A stretch of 64,000 bases of DNA from Anaerolineaceae bacterium (GTDB lineage: Bacteria; Chloroflexota; Anaerolineae; Anaerolineales; E44-bin32), in contig CP070708.1 of NCBI GenBank assembly GCA_020350285.1, forward strand, positions 1,785,222 through 1,849,221. The letters run 5' to 3'. This document shows, piece by piece, positions 1-8,005 of the stretch. The notes beneath the pieces are model-generated. The model was given only the letters and a program-made list of their open reading frames with translations. It had not been told where the DNA came from and searched no databases. Made by a program: the position numbers and the translations under genes. Within the stretch, counting starts at the first letter, position 1, and every line of letters begins with the position of its first letter.

Positions 1-1299
1 TCCGTGCTCCAGTCCTACATAGCGGGATCAAGAAGAGATTACGCACGTAGCATCCGAATCGCCCAAAATGCGCTGAGAGACATACCGGACAACGATCTAT
101 CAATACGAAGCTTTACTCTCCTAATCATAGGTAATGCCCATCGATTTGAAGGAAATCTGTCGCGCGCTCTCGAGTTCCATCATGATGCGCTACGCCTTAG
201 TGAAGAGGCGAGAGACACAGCCCTCTCTGTGATTATCCTCAGTCGCTTAACCGATATTTCCAGGTTAATGGGGCAGTTGAATCGCGCTTATCAGTCTGGA
301 AGGCAAGCGCTTGAGATGGTTGAGATTTATCAGAAGCAGACCGGTACCCAATCATTCATCTCAGGATATCTCAAACTTCGTTTGAGCGATGTATACTACG
401 AGCGCAATGAATTAGAGATGGCTCTTCAATATGTAGAAGTCGGATTGGATTTAGCGCGGCAATGGGGAGCTTACGATAGTACAAGTCTGGGGTATTTCAA
501 TTCTTCCAAAATAAACCAAGCCTTGGGCAACTATAGACAGGCCCATAACTCCCTGCGAGAGTTTAAAGAAACTTATCCATCGGAACAGCGCCGGCAATAC
601 CAGATTGCTTCGGCTCTCGAAGCTGAAATTCACCTCCGTACTGGAAATTTAGCAGGGGCGAATGAATGGATGGATACTAGTGGATTAGGCCTCAGTGATC
701 GTATTCAATTCCTGGATTTCCAATTTTACGATGTGTTAACCCAGGTTTTATTCGCTCGAGATCAATTGTCGGATGCTCAAGTCCTGTTAGAACGGTTATT
801 GAAGATCGGTGAGGAAACCGGGGCTGTTGAATACGAGATCCGAATGCTGGGGAGGATAGCATTGGTTCTCCAGAAGCAGGGTGATGAAGATGAAGCCATC
901 GATTTACTGGCGCGCGCCCTTAACCTGGCAGCACCGGAGGGTTATCTGCGCACCTTCATCGATCAGGGAGAACCTATGGCTCAACTGGTATATCAAGCTT
1001 CACTGAGGGGGATCAATCCAGCATTTTGTAATCAACTACTCGATGGATTTCCTATTCCTGTAGTACCTGATCAGGTTTCGCAAGATGACCTGGTTGAACC
1101 ACTCAGCAATCGCGAAGTCGAAGTCCTGACTCATATCGCTGAAGGCGATACCAACCAAGAGATTGCCCAGAACCTACACCTATCGCTTTATACCGTGAAA
1201 TCTCATGCCCGCAATATCTACAGTAAGCTGGGGGTCAAGAACCGCACTGAAGCCGTTGCCAAGGCGCGCTTATTAGGCATCTTGCCAAAAAACTCATAG
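1..1299 (+). CDS. MalT-like LuxR-family transcriptional regulator, C-terminal part (5' end outside window)
   Basis: The frame is open from the first base, so the gene begins upstream and only its last ~432 residues are visible. Residues ~5-320 are an all-helical TPR/MalT-type repeat region (patterns such as ALEFHHDALRLSEEA and LEMALQYVEVGLDLARQWG). The last ~65 residues are a LuxR/GerE helix-turn-helix: PLSNREVEVLTHIAEGDTN, then a recognition helix ending in LSLYTVKSHARNIYSKLGV. This is the back half of an ATP-dependent large LuxR (LAL/MalT) activator; its AAA-like ATPase would lie upstream. Two small genes and an ABC exporter follow on the same strand and are plausible targets (inference). 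It ends in TAG. Confidence 0.9.
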   Translation, partial: SVLQSYIAGSRRDYARSIRIAQNALRDIPDNDLSIRSFTLLIIGNAHRFEGNLSRALEFHHDALRLSEEARDTALSVIILSRLTDISRLMGQLNRAYQSGRQALEMVEIYQKQTGTQSFISGYLKLRLSDVYYERNELEMALQYVEVGLDLARQWGAYDSTSLGYFNSSKINQALGNYRQAHNSLREFKETYPSEQRRQYQIASALEAEIHLRTGNLAGANEWMDTSGLGLSDRIQFLDFQFYDVLTQVLFARDQLSDAQVLLERLLKIGEETGAVEYEIRMLGRIALVLQKQGDEDEAIDLLARALNLAAPEGYLRTFIDQGEPMAQLVYQASLRGINPAFCNQLLDGFPIPVVPDQVSQDDLVEPLSNREVEVLTHIAEGDTNQEIAQNLHLSLYTVKSHARNIYSKLGVKNRTEAVAKARLLGILPKNS

Positions 1300-1475
1300 T
1301 CATCCAGTTATCAACTCCACATTCGCCCCTCATAATGACAAAAACGATTTCCTCCATAAATCCCTCTTAACTCATCCTTAAGAACGTTTTATTCAACCCC
1401 TGATTTCTCTATCCTGTAAACAACCTTTAAATTTGCCTGGCGCGAATCTCTACCGCCTGGAACCGGGAAAGCAAA

Positions 1476-1748
1476 ATGGATAGCGAAACCTCCAACAAAA
1501 CAGACATGTCCTTTCCGGCAACTTATCAGATCACCATCAAAGGCCTACTCAGCGAGCACTGGACAGATTGGTTCAACGGCACGCTGGTCAGCTCTTTGAA
1601 TGATCCAACAGGAAAACCACACACCATTCTGACGTGCCAAGTCAGGGACCAGGCTGAACTCCATGGGATCTTGAATCGTCTAAACAACCTCAACATGCCA
1701 TTGCTTGAGGTGACTTATATCAGTGACAAAGGAGAAGATCATGTCTGA
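1476..1748 (+). CDS. Small conserved-type hypothetical protein (90 aa)
   Basis: The function is not recognised. The protein has no signal peptide or membrane segment. It has the look of a small alpha/beta domain: a strand (TYQITIKGLL), a W-x2-W motif (HWTDWF), a strand (HTILTCQV) and a helix (DQAELHGILNRLNNL), ending in PLLEVTYI. Proteins of this look occur next to MalT-type LuxR regulators and ABC exporters in Chloroflexota (recollection, not checked). The next gene overlaps its stop (ATGTCTGA), so the two are probably translationally coupled. The Shine-Dalgarno is weak (GGGAAAGC). Confidence 0.75.
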   Translation: MDSETSNKTDMSFPATYQITIKGLLSEHWTDWFNGTLVSSLNDPTGKPHTILTCQVRDQAELHGILNRLNNLNMPLLEVTYISDKGEDHV

Positions 1749-1911
1749 AAAATCGAAAAACCAATCCTCAGTGAGAATCACTTACAAGGGTGTCGGCATG
1801 GAAATTGGTCTGATCTTGGGTGGATTGATCGGGCTAATAATTGGAAATCTGGTCATTTTCGCTGGAGGTGGCATGGTAGTTGGCTTCGCCATCGGTGCCG
1901 CGCTGGACTGA
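1741..1911 (+). CDS. Small glycine-rich membrane protein (56 aa)
   Basis: The ATG at 1741 lies 5 bases after an AAGGAG motif and overlaps the stop of the preceding gene; an in-frame ATG at 1723 would put that motif inside the coding region. The product has a hydrophilic N-terminus (~20 residues) and then one long hydrophobic Gly-rich stretch (residues ~23-56) that can form a hairpin of two membrane helices. The Gly-x3-Gly spacing suggests helix packing. Function unknown. Its place between the 90-aa protein and the ABC ATPase suggests a role with the exporter or its regulation (inference). Confidence 0.65.
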   Translation: MSEKSKNQSSVRITYKGVGMEIGLILGGLIGLIIGNLVIFAGGGMVVGFAIGAALD

Positions 1912-1978
1912 AGGGACAAAAATCAACAACGCCTAAGTGCATATGTAGTTCTCTTGCTTGCTGTAAGGAGAGTGAACC

Positions 1979-2905
1979 ATGACAAACTATGCCATCTGTA
2001 TCGAAAACCTTACCAAAGATTTTAAAACTGTAAGAGCGGTGGATGGCATCTCTCTGGAAATTCCAACGGGCATCATATTCGGATTCTTGGGACCGAATGG
2101 TGCCGGAAAAACAACTACGATCCGCTTGTTGCTTGGTTTATTAGAACCCACATCCGGACAGGCAAAGGTTTTGGGATTTGATACCCAAATCCATTCAGGT
2201 TATGTGCGCGCCCAAATTGGAGCTCTACTTGAACATACCGGCATCTACGAACAAATGAGTGCCGAAGATAACCTGGAGTTCTACGGTCGAGCGTTTCGCA
2301 TGCCCACTGCCGAACGCATGGCGCGCATTCAGGAACTGCTTACACATTTGGGATTGTGGGAACGCCGCAAAGAACGAGCGGGAGATTGGAGTCGGGGGAT
2401 GAAACAAAAGTTGGCACTAGCCCGTACGCTGCTCCACCAGCCAAGTCTGGTCCTCTTGGACGAACCTACTGCGGGTCTAGACGTCCGTTCAGCGGTTGCC
2501 ATCCGTGAAGATCTGAAAGGCCTAGCTTCGCGTGAGAATGTCACCGTCTTCTTAACCACCCATAACATGGAGGATGCCGAGAAACTTTGTGATCAGGTAG
2601 CAGTGATCCGTGAAGGGAGATTGGTTGTAGAGGGGAGCCCCGATGATCTACGGGCGCGTGCAGGCGGCCCGCGGGTTGAAATTATTGGACGCGGGTTCAG
2701 CGAACATGCGCTGAGATTGTTACAGGCGCATCCTCAGGTGGGAAGCCTCGAGAACACAAATAATCACCTATTGATCGATCTGCTCACTGAAACAGATACG
2801 GCTGCCTTGGTCAACATTCTGGTTGGAACTGGCGCTCAAGTAGAAGAAGTCCGACGCGGTAAAGCCAGTCTGGAAGAAGTGTTTTTGTCATTCACAGGAG
2901 AGTAA
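1979..2905 (+). CDS. ABC transporter ATP-binding protein (NatA/DrrA-like)
   Basis: A 308-residue nucleotide-binding subunit of an ABC-2 type exporter. Walker A is GPNGAGKTT near residue 40. The signature is the variant WSRGMKQKL. Walker B is LVLLDEPTAGLD, followed by the H-loop FLTTHNMEDAE. A ~75-residue C-terminal extension ending in SLEEVFLSFTGE is typical of DrrA/NatA-type exporters. A good ribosome-binding site (AAGGAGAG) precedes the ATG. The permease starts one base after its stop, so the two form an exporter pair. The substrate cannot be read from sequence; drug, lipid or ion export is possible. Confidence 0.93.
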   Translation: MTNYAICIENLTKDFKTVRAVDGISLEIPTGIIFGFLGPNGAGKTTTIRLLLGLLEPTSGQAKVLGFDTQIHSGYVRAQIGALLEHTGIYEQMSAEDNLEFYGRAFRMPTAERMARIQELLTHLGLWERRKERAGDWSRGMKQKLALARTLLHQPSLVLLDEPTAGLDVRSAVAIREDLKGLASRENVTVFLTTHNMEDAEKLCDQVAVIREGRLVVEGSPDDLRARAGGPRVEIIGRGFSEHALRLLQAHPQVGSLENTNNHLLIDLLTETDTAALVNILVGTGAQVEEVRRGKASLEEVFLSFTGE

Positions 2906-2906
2906 G

Positions 2907-3650
2907 ATGATTGAAGATCTATTGACCGTGATATGGAAGGAAAGCAAAGGCCTGCTTCGCTACAGCAGCAGCCGCTGGAAGGCAATAGCAACCCTATTGA
3001 CCCCAATTGCCGTATTTGGTGTCATCTTCCCGATCCAATTTCGGAATGAGTGGTTGACATCAGGCTGGTCTGTAGCAGTATCAGGGATCACCCCTTTGTT
3101 GCTGATTGCCTCTACCATCTCTGAATCATTTGCTGGTGAACGGGAACGACATACCCTGGAGACATTGTTAGCAAGCCGCTTACCAGACCGAGCCATTCTG
3201 TTTGGTAAGTTGCTGACATCTATCCTCTTTGGTTGGGGGGTAACCTTGTTTCTGTTGCTCGTTAGTCTGATGATGGTGAACATCATGGAATGGAAGGGTG
3301 GCTTCCAAATCTATCAACCCACGATTTTATGGATAAACATCTCCGTGAGCCTGTTGATATCTGGGATGGTAGCCAGTCTGGGCATCTTGATCTCACTGCG
3401 TTCAGCAACCGTTCAGAGTGCAACCCAAACGATTATGCTCACGCTCTTTATGCCCTTTCTGCTATTGCAAGCCGTGGTTTTCGTACTGCCAACATTCCTT
3501 CCGAAAGATACGGTCAGGGCTTTTCTCGACCGGATGGACCTTACCAAGATTTTGTATGTTCTTCTTGGTGTTTTAGTCGTAGCGAATATAGGTCTGCTCT
3601 TGGGGGCGATCGCATGTTTCCAGAGAGCGAGGTTGATTCTTGCAGATTAG
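2907..3650 (+). CDS. ABC-2 type transporter permease
   Basis: A 247-residue integral membrane protein with about six predicted helices (among them WSVAVSGITPLLLIAS, LFGWGVTLFLLLVSLMMV, ISVSLLISGMVASLGILI and the C-terminal ILYVLLGVLVVANIGLLLG). Between helices it carries ESFAGERERHTLETLLASRL, the ABC-2/NatB-type coupling motif that includes E-R-E and T-L-E-x-L-L. It starts one base downstream of the ATPase stop and is the membrane partner of that subunit. The gene ends in TAG just before a hairpin shared with the opposite-strand tRNA. Confidence 0.9.
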   Translation: MIEDLLTVIWKESKGLLRYSSSRWKAIATLLTPIAVFGVIFPIQFRNEWLTSGWSVAVSGITPLLLIASTISESFAGERERHTLETLLASRLPDRAILFGKLLTSILFGWGVTLFLLLVSLMMVNIMEWKGGFQIYQPTILWINISVSLLISGMVASLGILISLRSATVQSATQTIMLTLFMPFLLLQAVVFVLPTFLPKDTVRAFLDRMDLTKILYVLLGVLVVANIGLLLGAIACFQRARLILAD

Positions 3651-3660
3651 CGATTCATCT

Positions 3661-3701
3661 GCCTAAAAAGGCTAGAGAACGGGGCTAAAAATCCCGTTCT
3701 C
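3661..3701 (-). terminator. Probable terminator of tRNA-Val (possibly bidirectional)
   Basis: A 9-bp perfect stem (GAGAACGGG/CCCGTTCTC, 3675-3701) with a 9-base loop lies 28 bases past the 3' end of tRNA-Val. On the minus strand it is followed at a distance of five bases by TTTTT. It also lies just after the stop of the plus-strand permease gene and could end that transcript too, though no T-run follows on that strand. Confidence 0.5.
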
Positions 3702-3728
3702 CGAAAACAATACTACGCATCCTAGCTG

Positions 3729-3802
3729 TGGGCGGTATTGGACTCGAACCAACGACCTTTGCGATGTCAACGCAACGCTCTGACCAACTGAGCTAACCGC
3801 CC
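3729..3802 (-). tRNA. tRNA-Val (anticodon GAC)
   Basis: The minus strand folds into a full cloverleaf. The acceptor stem is GGGCGGT/ACCGCCC, the D arm GCTC/GAGC, the anticodon stem TTGCG/CGCAA with loop TTGACAT (anticodon GAC), and the T arm is GTTGG/CCAAT with loop TTCGAGT. The discriminator is A at 3729. The 3' CCA is not encoded and must be added after transcription. Confidence 0.97.
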
Positions 3803-3813
3803 TGAGTGTTGGC

Positions 3814-3842
3814 ATTATAACGGCGCGCGCTCGAAATCGCAA
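3814..3842 (-). promoter_or_regulatory. Sigma-70-type promoter of tRNA-Val
   Basis: On the minus strand TTGCGA (3842-3837), a 17-base spacer and TATAAT (3819-3814) stand 11 bases upstream of the tRNA 5' end. The spacing is optimal and the -10 box is consensus. The spacer is very GC-rich (GCGCGCGC). Confidence 0.8.
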
Positions 3843-3939
3843 TATTTTCCCTTCTCTCAACCAAATTCCCACAGAATAAACAAGACGATTATGAGATCAT
3901 GTCAATTCCGGGGAAATAATTAGGATCTTACCGGCGGAT

Positions 3940-3967
3940 TTGACATCTTTGTATCCTGTGGTATACG
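3940..3967 (+). promoter_or_regulatory. Candidate promoter for the DppBC-like permease pair
   Basis: TTGACA (3940-3945), a 16-base spacer and TATACG (3962-3967). It would give a 5' leader of about 200 bases before the permease ATG at 4173. The rest of the 370-base gap between tRNA-Val and the permease holds no convincing gene: the 78-codon open frame at 3940-4176 has no family resemblance and starts inside this promoter. Confidence 0.5.
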
Positions 3968-4172
3968 TTCATCTGAACATCCTCTCCGCAAACCAAACAG
4001 CGGTGATGGAAGTATTAATCTTAACCGGACTATTTCCAACCGCTCACTGGAGAGTTCAGACGAATTCCTACATTATTGTTAGACATCACCAAAAAAGCCT
4101 GACCGAGATTACCTTCTATGCCTCAGCATCAATCGCGATAACCACCCAACATCACACTGAGGAGTCCACCAC

Positions 4173-5372
4173 ATGAGTCGATATCTCCTAAAGCAAGCTG
4201 TTTTAAGCATCCTCAAACTTTTCCTATTCGTATCGATCATGTTCTTCCTCATCCAGGTCCTCATGCCTGGCGATTTTGTCGATCAATTCGCGCTTGGACT
4301 CACTAGAGCCCAGCGTGAACGCCTGCGCGTTTCTCTCGGGATGGATCTGCCTCTCTGGCAACAATACCTCAATTGGATCCGCGGCGTGTTCACTGGCAAT
4401 TTGGGAACCTCAGGCTATGGCTATCCCGTATCGAATGTCTTTCGCTTCATCCTACCTGCGACCCTGTTTGTATTTCTGCCAGGGACGCTGATCTCTTTTT
4501 TCATCGGGCTACGGCTTGGGAAGGTGACTGCATGGAAGGGCCGATCGCCACTATCAAGCGCCATCACACTGGGGGGCATTACCTTATCGACCTCCTTCCC
4601 TCCTTGGTTAGCTTGGCTCATTGCCTATTTCTTCGGTCGTCAAGCGACTGTTTCTAGAGGAGGGACCGGTGGTATACGGACATTCACCTTCCCGAACGTT
4701 ACCCGCTCTATATGGATGAACACAGACCTTCGTCCCCATATGATCACAAACTATATGTTTTTCACCCTGATAGCGGTTATGCTCCTGTTCATTGTCGGTA
4801 ATGTCATTCTCAAGCGTTTGACGAAACGGAGCATACCGGGATTCCTTCTAGGGATCCTAATCACGGTGATAACCATCGGCAGTTGGTATCTCTTTGGATT
4901 CGAAGTCCTGGCACTCGATCTCCTTCAATCATCCGCTCTTCCCTTTATCACTTATATATTGCTCACCTTTGGGGAGACGATGACCATCATGCGCTCCAGC
5001 ATGACAGAAGTTCTCAAGGAGGAATATGTCACCACCGCCCGTGCGAAAGGGCTTCCTGCTTCCACAGTCCGCGAAAAACACGTCGCTCGCAATGCGTTGC
5101 TGCCTGTTCTAAGTAGGCTCGTCATCACTCTCCCCTATCTGCTCACAGGGATCGTGATCATCGAAGATTCGTTGAATTGGCCAGGTGTTGGTAGTTGGAT
5201 GTGGCTTTCCCTCTACTGGCAGGACATCCCTGTCGTGATGGGCATATTATTGGTCGTCGGCTTCATCTCCTTAGTTGCGCGACTATTCCTTGATATTCTC
5301 GCTGCTTACCTCGATCCACGCATCCGCTACGCTGAAGCTCAACCTAGGCTTGGCCAAGAGGTGAGCTCATGA
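4173..5372 (+). CDS. ABC transporter permease, DppB/OppB type
   Basis: A 399-residue permease of the peptide/nickel/oligosaccharide importer class. An N-terminal helix and the OppB-type N-domain (MPGDFVDQFA, then LGMDLPLWQQYLNWI) are followed by the conserved membrane core. The EAA loop is EEYVTTARAKGLPASTVREK with ARNALLPVL, and the C-terminus has the family signature DPRIRYAE. The central region (~residues 160-260) has extra membrane segments, making it longer than the usual ~310-335 residues. The DppC-like partner overlaps its stop by four bases (ATGA). No substrate-binding protein or ATPase gene is nearby, so the substrate is unknown. Confidence 0.92.
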   Translation: MSRYLLKQAVLSILKLFLFVSIMFFLIQVLMPGDFVDQFALGLTRAQRERLRVSLGMDLPLWQQYLNWIRGVFTGNLGTSGYGYPVSNVFRFILPATLFVFLPGTLISFFIGLRLGKVTAWKGRSPLSSAITLGGITLSTSFPPWLAWLIAYFFGRQATVSRGGTGGIRTFTFPNVTRSIWMNTDLRPHMITNYMFFTLIAVMLLFIVGNVILKRLTKRSIPGFLLGILITVITIGSWYLFGFEVLALDLLQSSALPFITYILLTFGETMTIMRSSMTEVLKEEYVTTARAKGLPASTVREKHVARNALLPVLSRLVITLPYLLTGIVIIEDSLNWPGVGSWMWLSLYWQDIPVVMGILLVVGFISLVARLFLDILAAYLDPRIRYAEAQPRLGQEVSS

Positions 5373-6346
5373 CGACCAAATGGGATTTCACTCCACTTAC
5401 AGAGACCAAGTTCACCCGATGGGAGAGGATGCAAATCCGACTCGAACTAGCTCGAAAACGCATCAACATCGATTGGGAGATCTTCGCCCAGGATCGGCTC
5501 GCGGTTTTTGGCGTGATCCTCATCGTGATCTTCGCATTAATGGCCATCGCGCATCCCATCCTGATGAAGACTGTCTGGCCGAGGCGTATCTATGATCCCT
5601 ACACTGGTTTCGATCTCGATGTGATGCCGCACCCCACCGCACCTTCTGCAACACACATCCTCGGAACGGACTCCTTGGGCCGCGACGTGCTGAGCACCTT
5701 GCTGGCAGCGACTACACCAACTTTCGTCATCGGACTGACCGCCGCTTTCACAACAGCGGTGATCGCTACATCCTTCAGCATGATCGCAGCCCACTATCGA
5801 GGCAAGATCGACCTTCTCATCACGAACCTCGCGGACGTGGTCCTCCTGCTTCCCCCGCCCATAATCATGATTATTATTGGCGCTCGTTTCCGTGATATAG
5901 GCCCCGTGCCACTGGGATTGGTCTATGGCATTACCACAGGTGCTGGAGGTGCGACGCTCGTGCTTCGATCTCAGGCTATAAAAGTAGCCGCGAAACCATT
6001 TATGGAAGCATCACATATCGCCGGTGGAAAGGGCGGACACATCATATTTAAGCACTTCCTTCCCAACATGTTGCCCATGGCGGCATTGCAGATGATGCTC
6101 GCCGTAACCGGCGCTGTGGTTGCAGATGGCTTTATTTCCTTTTTCGGACTTAGGAGGCTGACCAGCAACTGGGGGACACTGATCTATGATGCGTTCCTTT
6201 ACGCCAACATCGGCGGTTCAGGACCACAGTGGCACGTTTTGATACCCACCGCAATGGCGTTCACACTCTTCGCTCTTGCCTTCTATCTGGTATCAAGGGG
6301 ACTGCATAAAGTAGCTGATCCGAAGATCAGGGAGGATTGGAGTTAA
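5369..6346 (+). CDS. ABC transporter permease, DppC/OppC type
   Basis: A 325-residue partner of the preceding permease. It has the DppC N-terminal segment (QDRLAVFGVILIVIFALMAI), the family motif HILGTDSLGRDVLSTLL near residue 95, about six membrane helices and an EAA loop (EASHIAGGKGGHIIFKHFLPN). Its ATG overlaps the upstream stop. The next gene is convergent, so the operon visible here is only B plus C. Binding protein and ATPases must be encoded elsewhere if the importer is functional (inference). Confidence 0.92.
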   Translation: MTTKWDFTPLTETKFTRWERMQIRLELARKRINIDWEIFAQDRLAVFGVILIVIFALMAIAHPILMKTVWPRRIYDPYTGFDLDVMPHPTAPSATHILGTDSLGRDVLSTLLAATTPTFVIGLTAAFTTAVIATSFSMIAAHYRGKIDLLITNLADVVLLLPPPIIMIIIGARFRDIGPVPLGLVYGITTGAGGATLVLRSQAIKVAAKPFMEASHIAGGKGGHIIFKHFLPNMLPMAALQMMLAVTGAVVADGFISFFGLRRLTSNWGTLIYDAFLYANIGGSGPQWHVLIPTAMAFTLFALAFYLVSRGLHKVADPKIREDWS

Positions 6347-6451
6347 TCATTTCACTGTGAAGATACTTGGGTAACCACAGAATGAGGGATCTACCCCCTC
6401 CCCAACCATAGTATTCAATCCATCTATCAAGATTATTGACTTGACCTGATC

Positions 6452-8005
6452 TTAAACTTCGTGTTGCATATCACCCGGAACATGAACCCGGATAGCCGCC
6501 TCGCCTTCGACGGGACACTTGTATTCACAAATACCACAACCAATACACTGATCTTCCAGAACCTCGGGCCGCTGCACGGTAACGATGTCTCCATTGACTC
6601 TGTTCACTTCCACTGTTTCTAGCACGATAGCCTTCTCAGGTAAGGGACACATCTCCTCGCAGACGATGCAATCCTGCTCCTCAGCCCACGGGATGCATCG
6701 GTCCTGATCAATGATCGCTTGACCGATCACTTGAACGCGCTTCTCCTCCAGGCTCAGCGTGGGGATGGCATTCACTGGGCAACTCTCCCCACAGGCGTTA
6801 CATGAGTAGTCGCAATACCCTAGCCTTGGAATTAATACCGGCGTCCAAAGCCCCTCGATCCCCGCCCGGGTCAGTGCTGGGTGCAATCCGCCCGTTGGGC
6901 AAACCCTGACACACTGCCCGCATCTGACACAAGCGGACATCAGATCCACCTCCTCCGTGCCCGGTGGACGGATGAGATCGGTAGTGCCACGATCAGTTGA
7001 GGAGCCAATTCGCAACAAACCGACGCCAGCGACTGCAGCTCCGACAGACAAGAGAACTTGGCGTCGATCAGGGTCATAAGATTGAAAATCAGCTAAGCCG
7101 ACATGAGCCGGGAAGTGCGTCCCACCCACAGGACAACTCTCCAGACAGTCCATACACATGGTGCACTCGGCCGGATCACTGGCATAACCAAGATCGGGAT
7201 TGATCGTTCCTGTTGGGCAATCTCGAACACATAGGGCACATCCTGTACATTCTGTTCCCACCTGACGACGAATAATGGCTACCCTGCTGATCAATCCCAA
7301 CATCCCTCCCAGAGGGCAGAGATAGCGACACCAAAAACGTTCCGCGACCAAGTTGAGCAGTATGATGATGATAAAAACCGCCCCAAAGATCTCTGCCCCG
7401 CGCATGCCCTCTGGCATCAGAGGGAACAGCGATGGTCGGATGAGCCTGTCGAAGGATGATATGCCTTCACGTAACCCGGGATAGCGATACAAGCTAGTCT
7501 CAACAAAAGTCACCAAGCGGTCCAGCATCGGCCAAAGACTTTCCGTAAAGGTGCGAACGAGGATGGTGATTGGATCGAAAACCAACAGCGTGAGGTTTCC
7601 GAGCAGAGCGGCAGAGAGGATGAAGAGCAGGATGCCGTACTTAACCCCCCGCCAACGATCTGGAGGAACCCGATTCATCCTCCACCGGTCAAGTGAAAAC
7701 AGATCCAGAATTGTACCCAGCGGGCAAATCCACCCACACCAAGCCTTACCGAAGACAAGTGTTAGAACGAGTGTTACGAGTCCCAAAGCTGCCCCAGCTA
7801 TAAGGACACGGCTAGCGAGTAGATTTGCGAATCCAATCAAGGGGTCTAAGCGAAGGGGGACATTGGTTAGAGATCCCGACCAATTGTTTTTTGGCGCCGC
7901 GATAAAGAAGATTAGGAACATGAGCAGGAATAGCGTCTGGACGACCTTACGGGTAGTCGTCCACGCTCGTTTGGGGAGGGTTGTCTCCCGATCAAACTTA
8001 GGCAC
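6452..8005 (-). CDS. NapH/MauN-like membrane polyferredoxin (4Fe-4S)
   Basis: A 517-residue protein. The N-terminal ~260 residues have several membrane helices and two NapH-type C-x3-C-P motifs (CGWICPLG, CRYLCPLG). The rest is an iron-sulfur array of six motifs: CTGCALCVRDCP, CTMCMDCLESCP, CVRCGQCVRVCP, CDYSCNACGESCP, a looser CIVCEEMCP preceded by C-x8-C, and CIGCGICEYKCP. A role in electron transfer at the membrane, for example quinol to a periplasmic or cytoplasmic acceptor, fits the family. It starts at a GTG overlapping the stop of the DUF362 gene by eight bases, so the two are one operon and likely one complex (inference). Confidence 0.9.
   Translation of the reverse strand: MPKFDRETTLPKRAWTTTRKVVQTLFLLMFLIFFIAAPKNNWSGSLTNVPLRLDPLIGFANLLASRVLIAGAALGLVTLVLTLVFGKAWCGWICPLGTILDLFSLDRWRMNRVPPDRWRGVKYGILLFILSAALLGNLTLLVFDPITILVRTFTESLWPMLDRLVTFVETSLYRYPGLREGISSFDRLIRPSLFPLMPEGMRGAEIFGAVFIIIILLNLVAERFWCRYLCPLGGMLGLISRVAIIRRQVGTECTGCALCVRDCPTGTINPDLGYASDPAECTMCMDCLESCPVGGTHFPAHVGLADFQSYDPDRRQVLLSVGAAVAGVGLLRIGSSTDRGTTDLIRPPGTEEVDLMSACVRCGQCVRVCPTGGLHPALTRAGIEGLWTPVLIPRLGYCDYSCNACGESCPVNAIPTLSLEEKRVQVIGQAIIDQDRCIPWAEEQDCIVCEEMCPLPEKAIVLETVEVNRVNGDIVTVQRPEVLEDQCIGCGICEYKCPVEGEAAIRVHVPGDMQHEV

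Noticed and set aside
3672..3872. 66-codon frame across tRNA-Val
   Set aside because: It covers the tRNA, its promoter and its terminator, and is an artefact of translating RNA-gene sequence.
3940..4176. 78-codon open frame upstream of the DppB-like permease
   Set aside because: It begins inside a good promoter, has no ribosome-binding site or family resemblance, and its composition looks like non-coding sequence.
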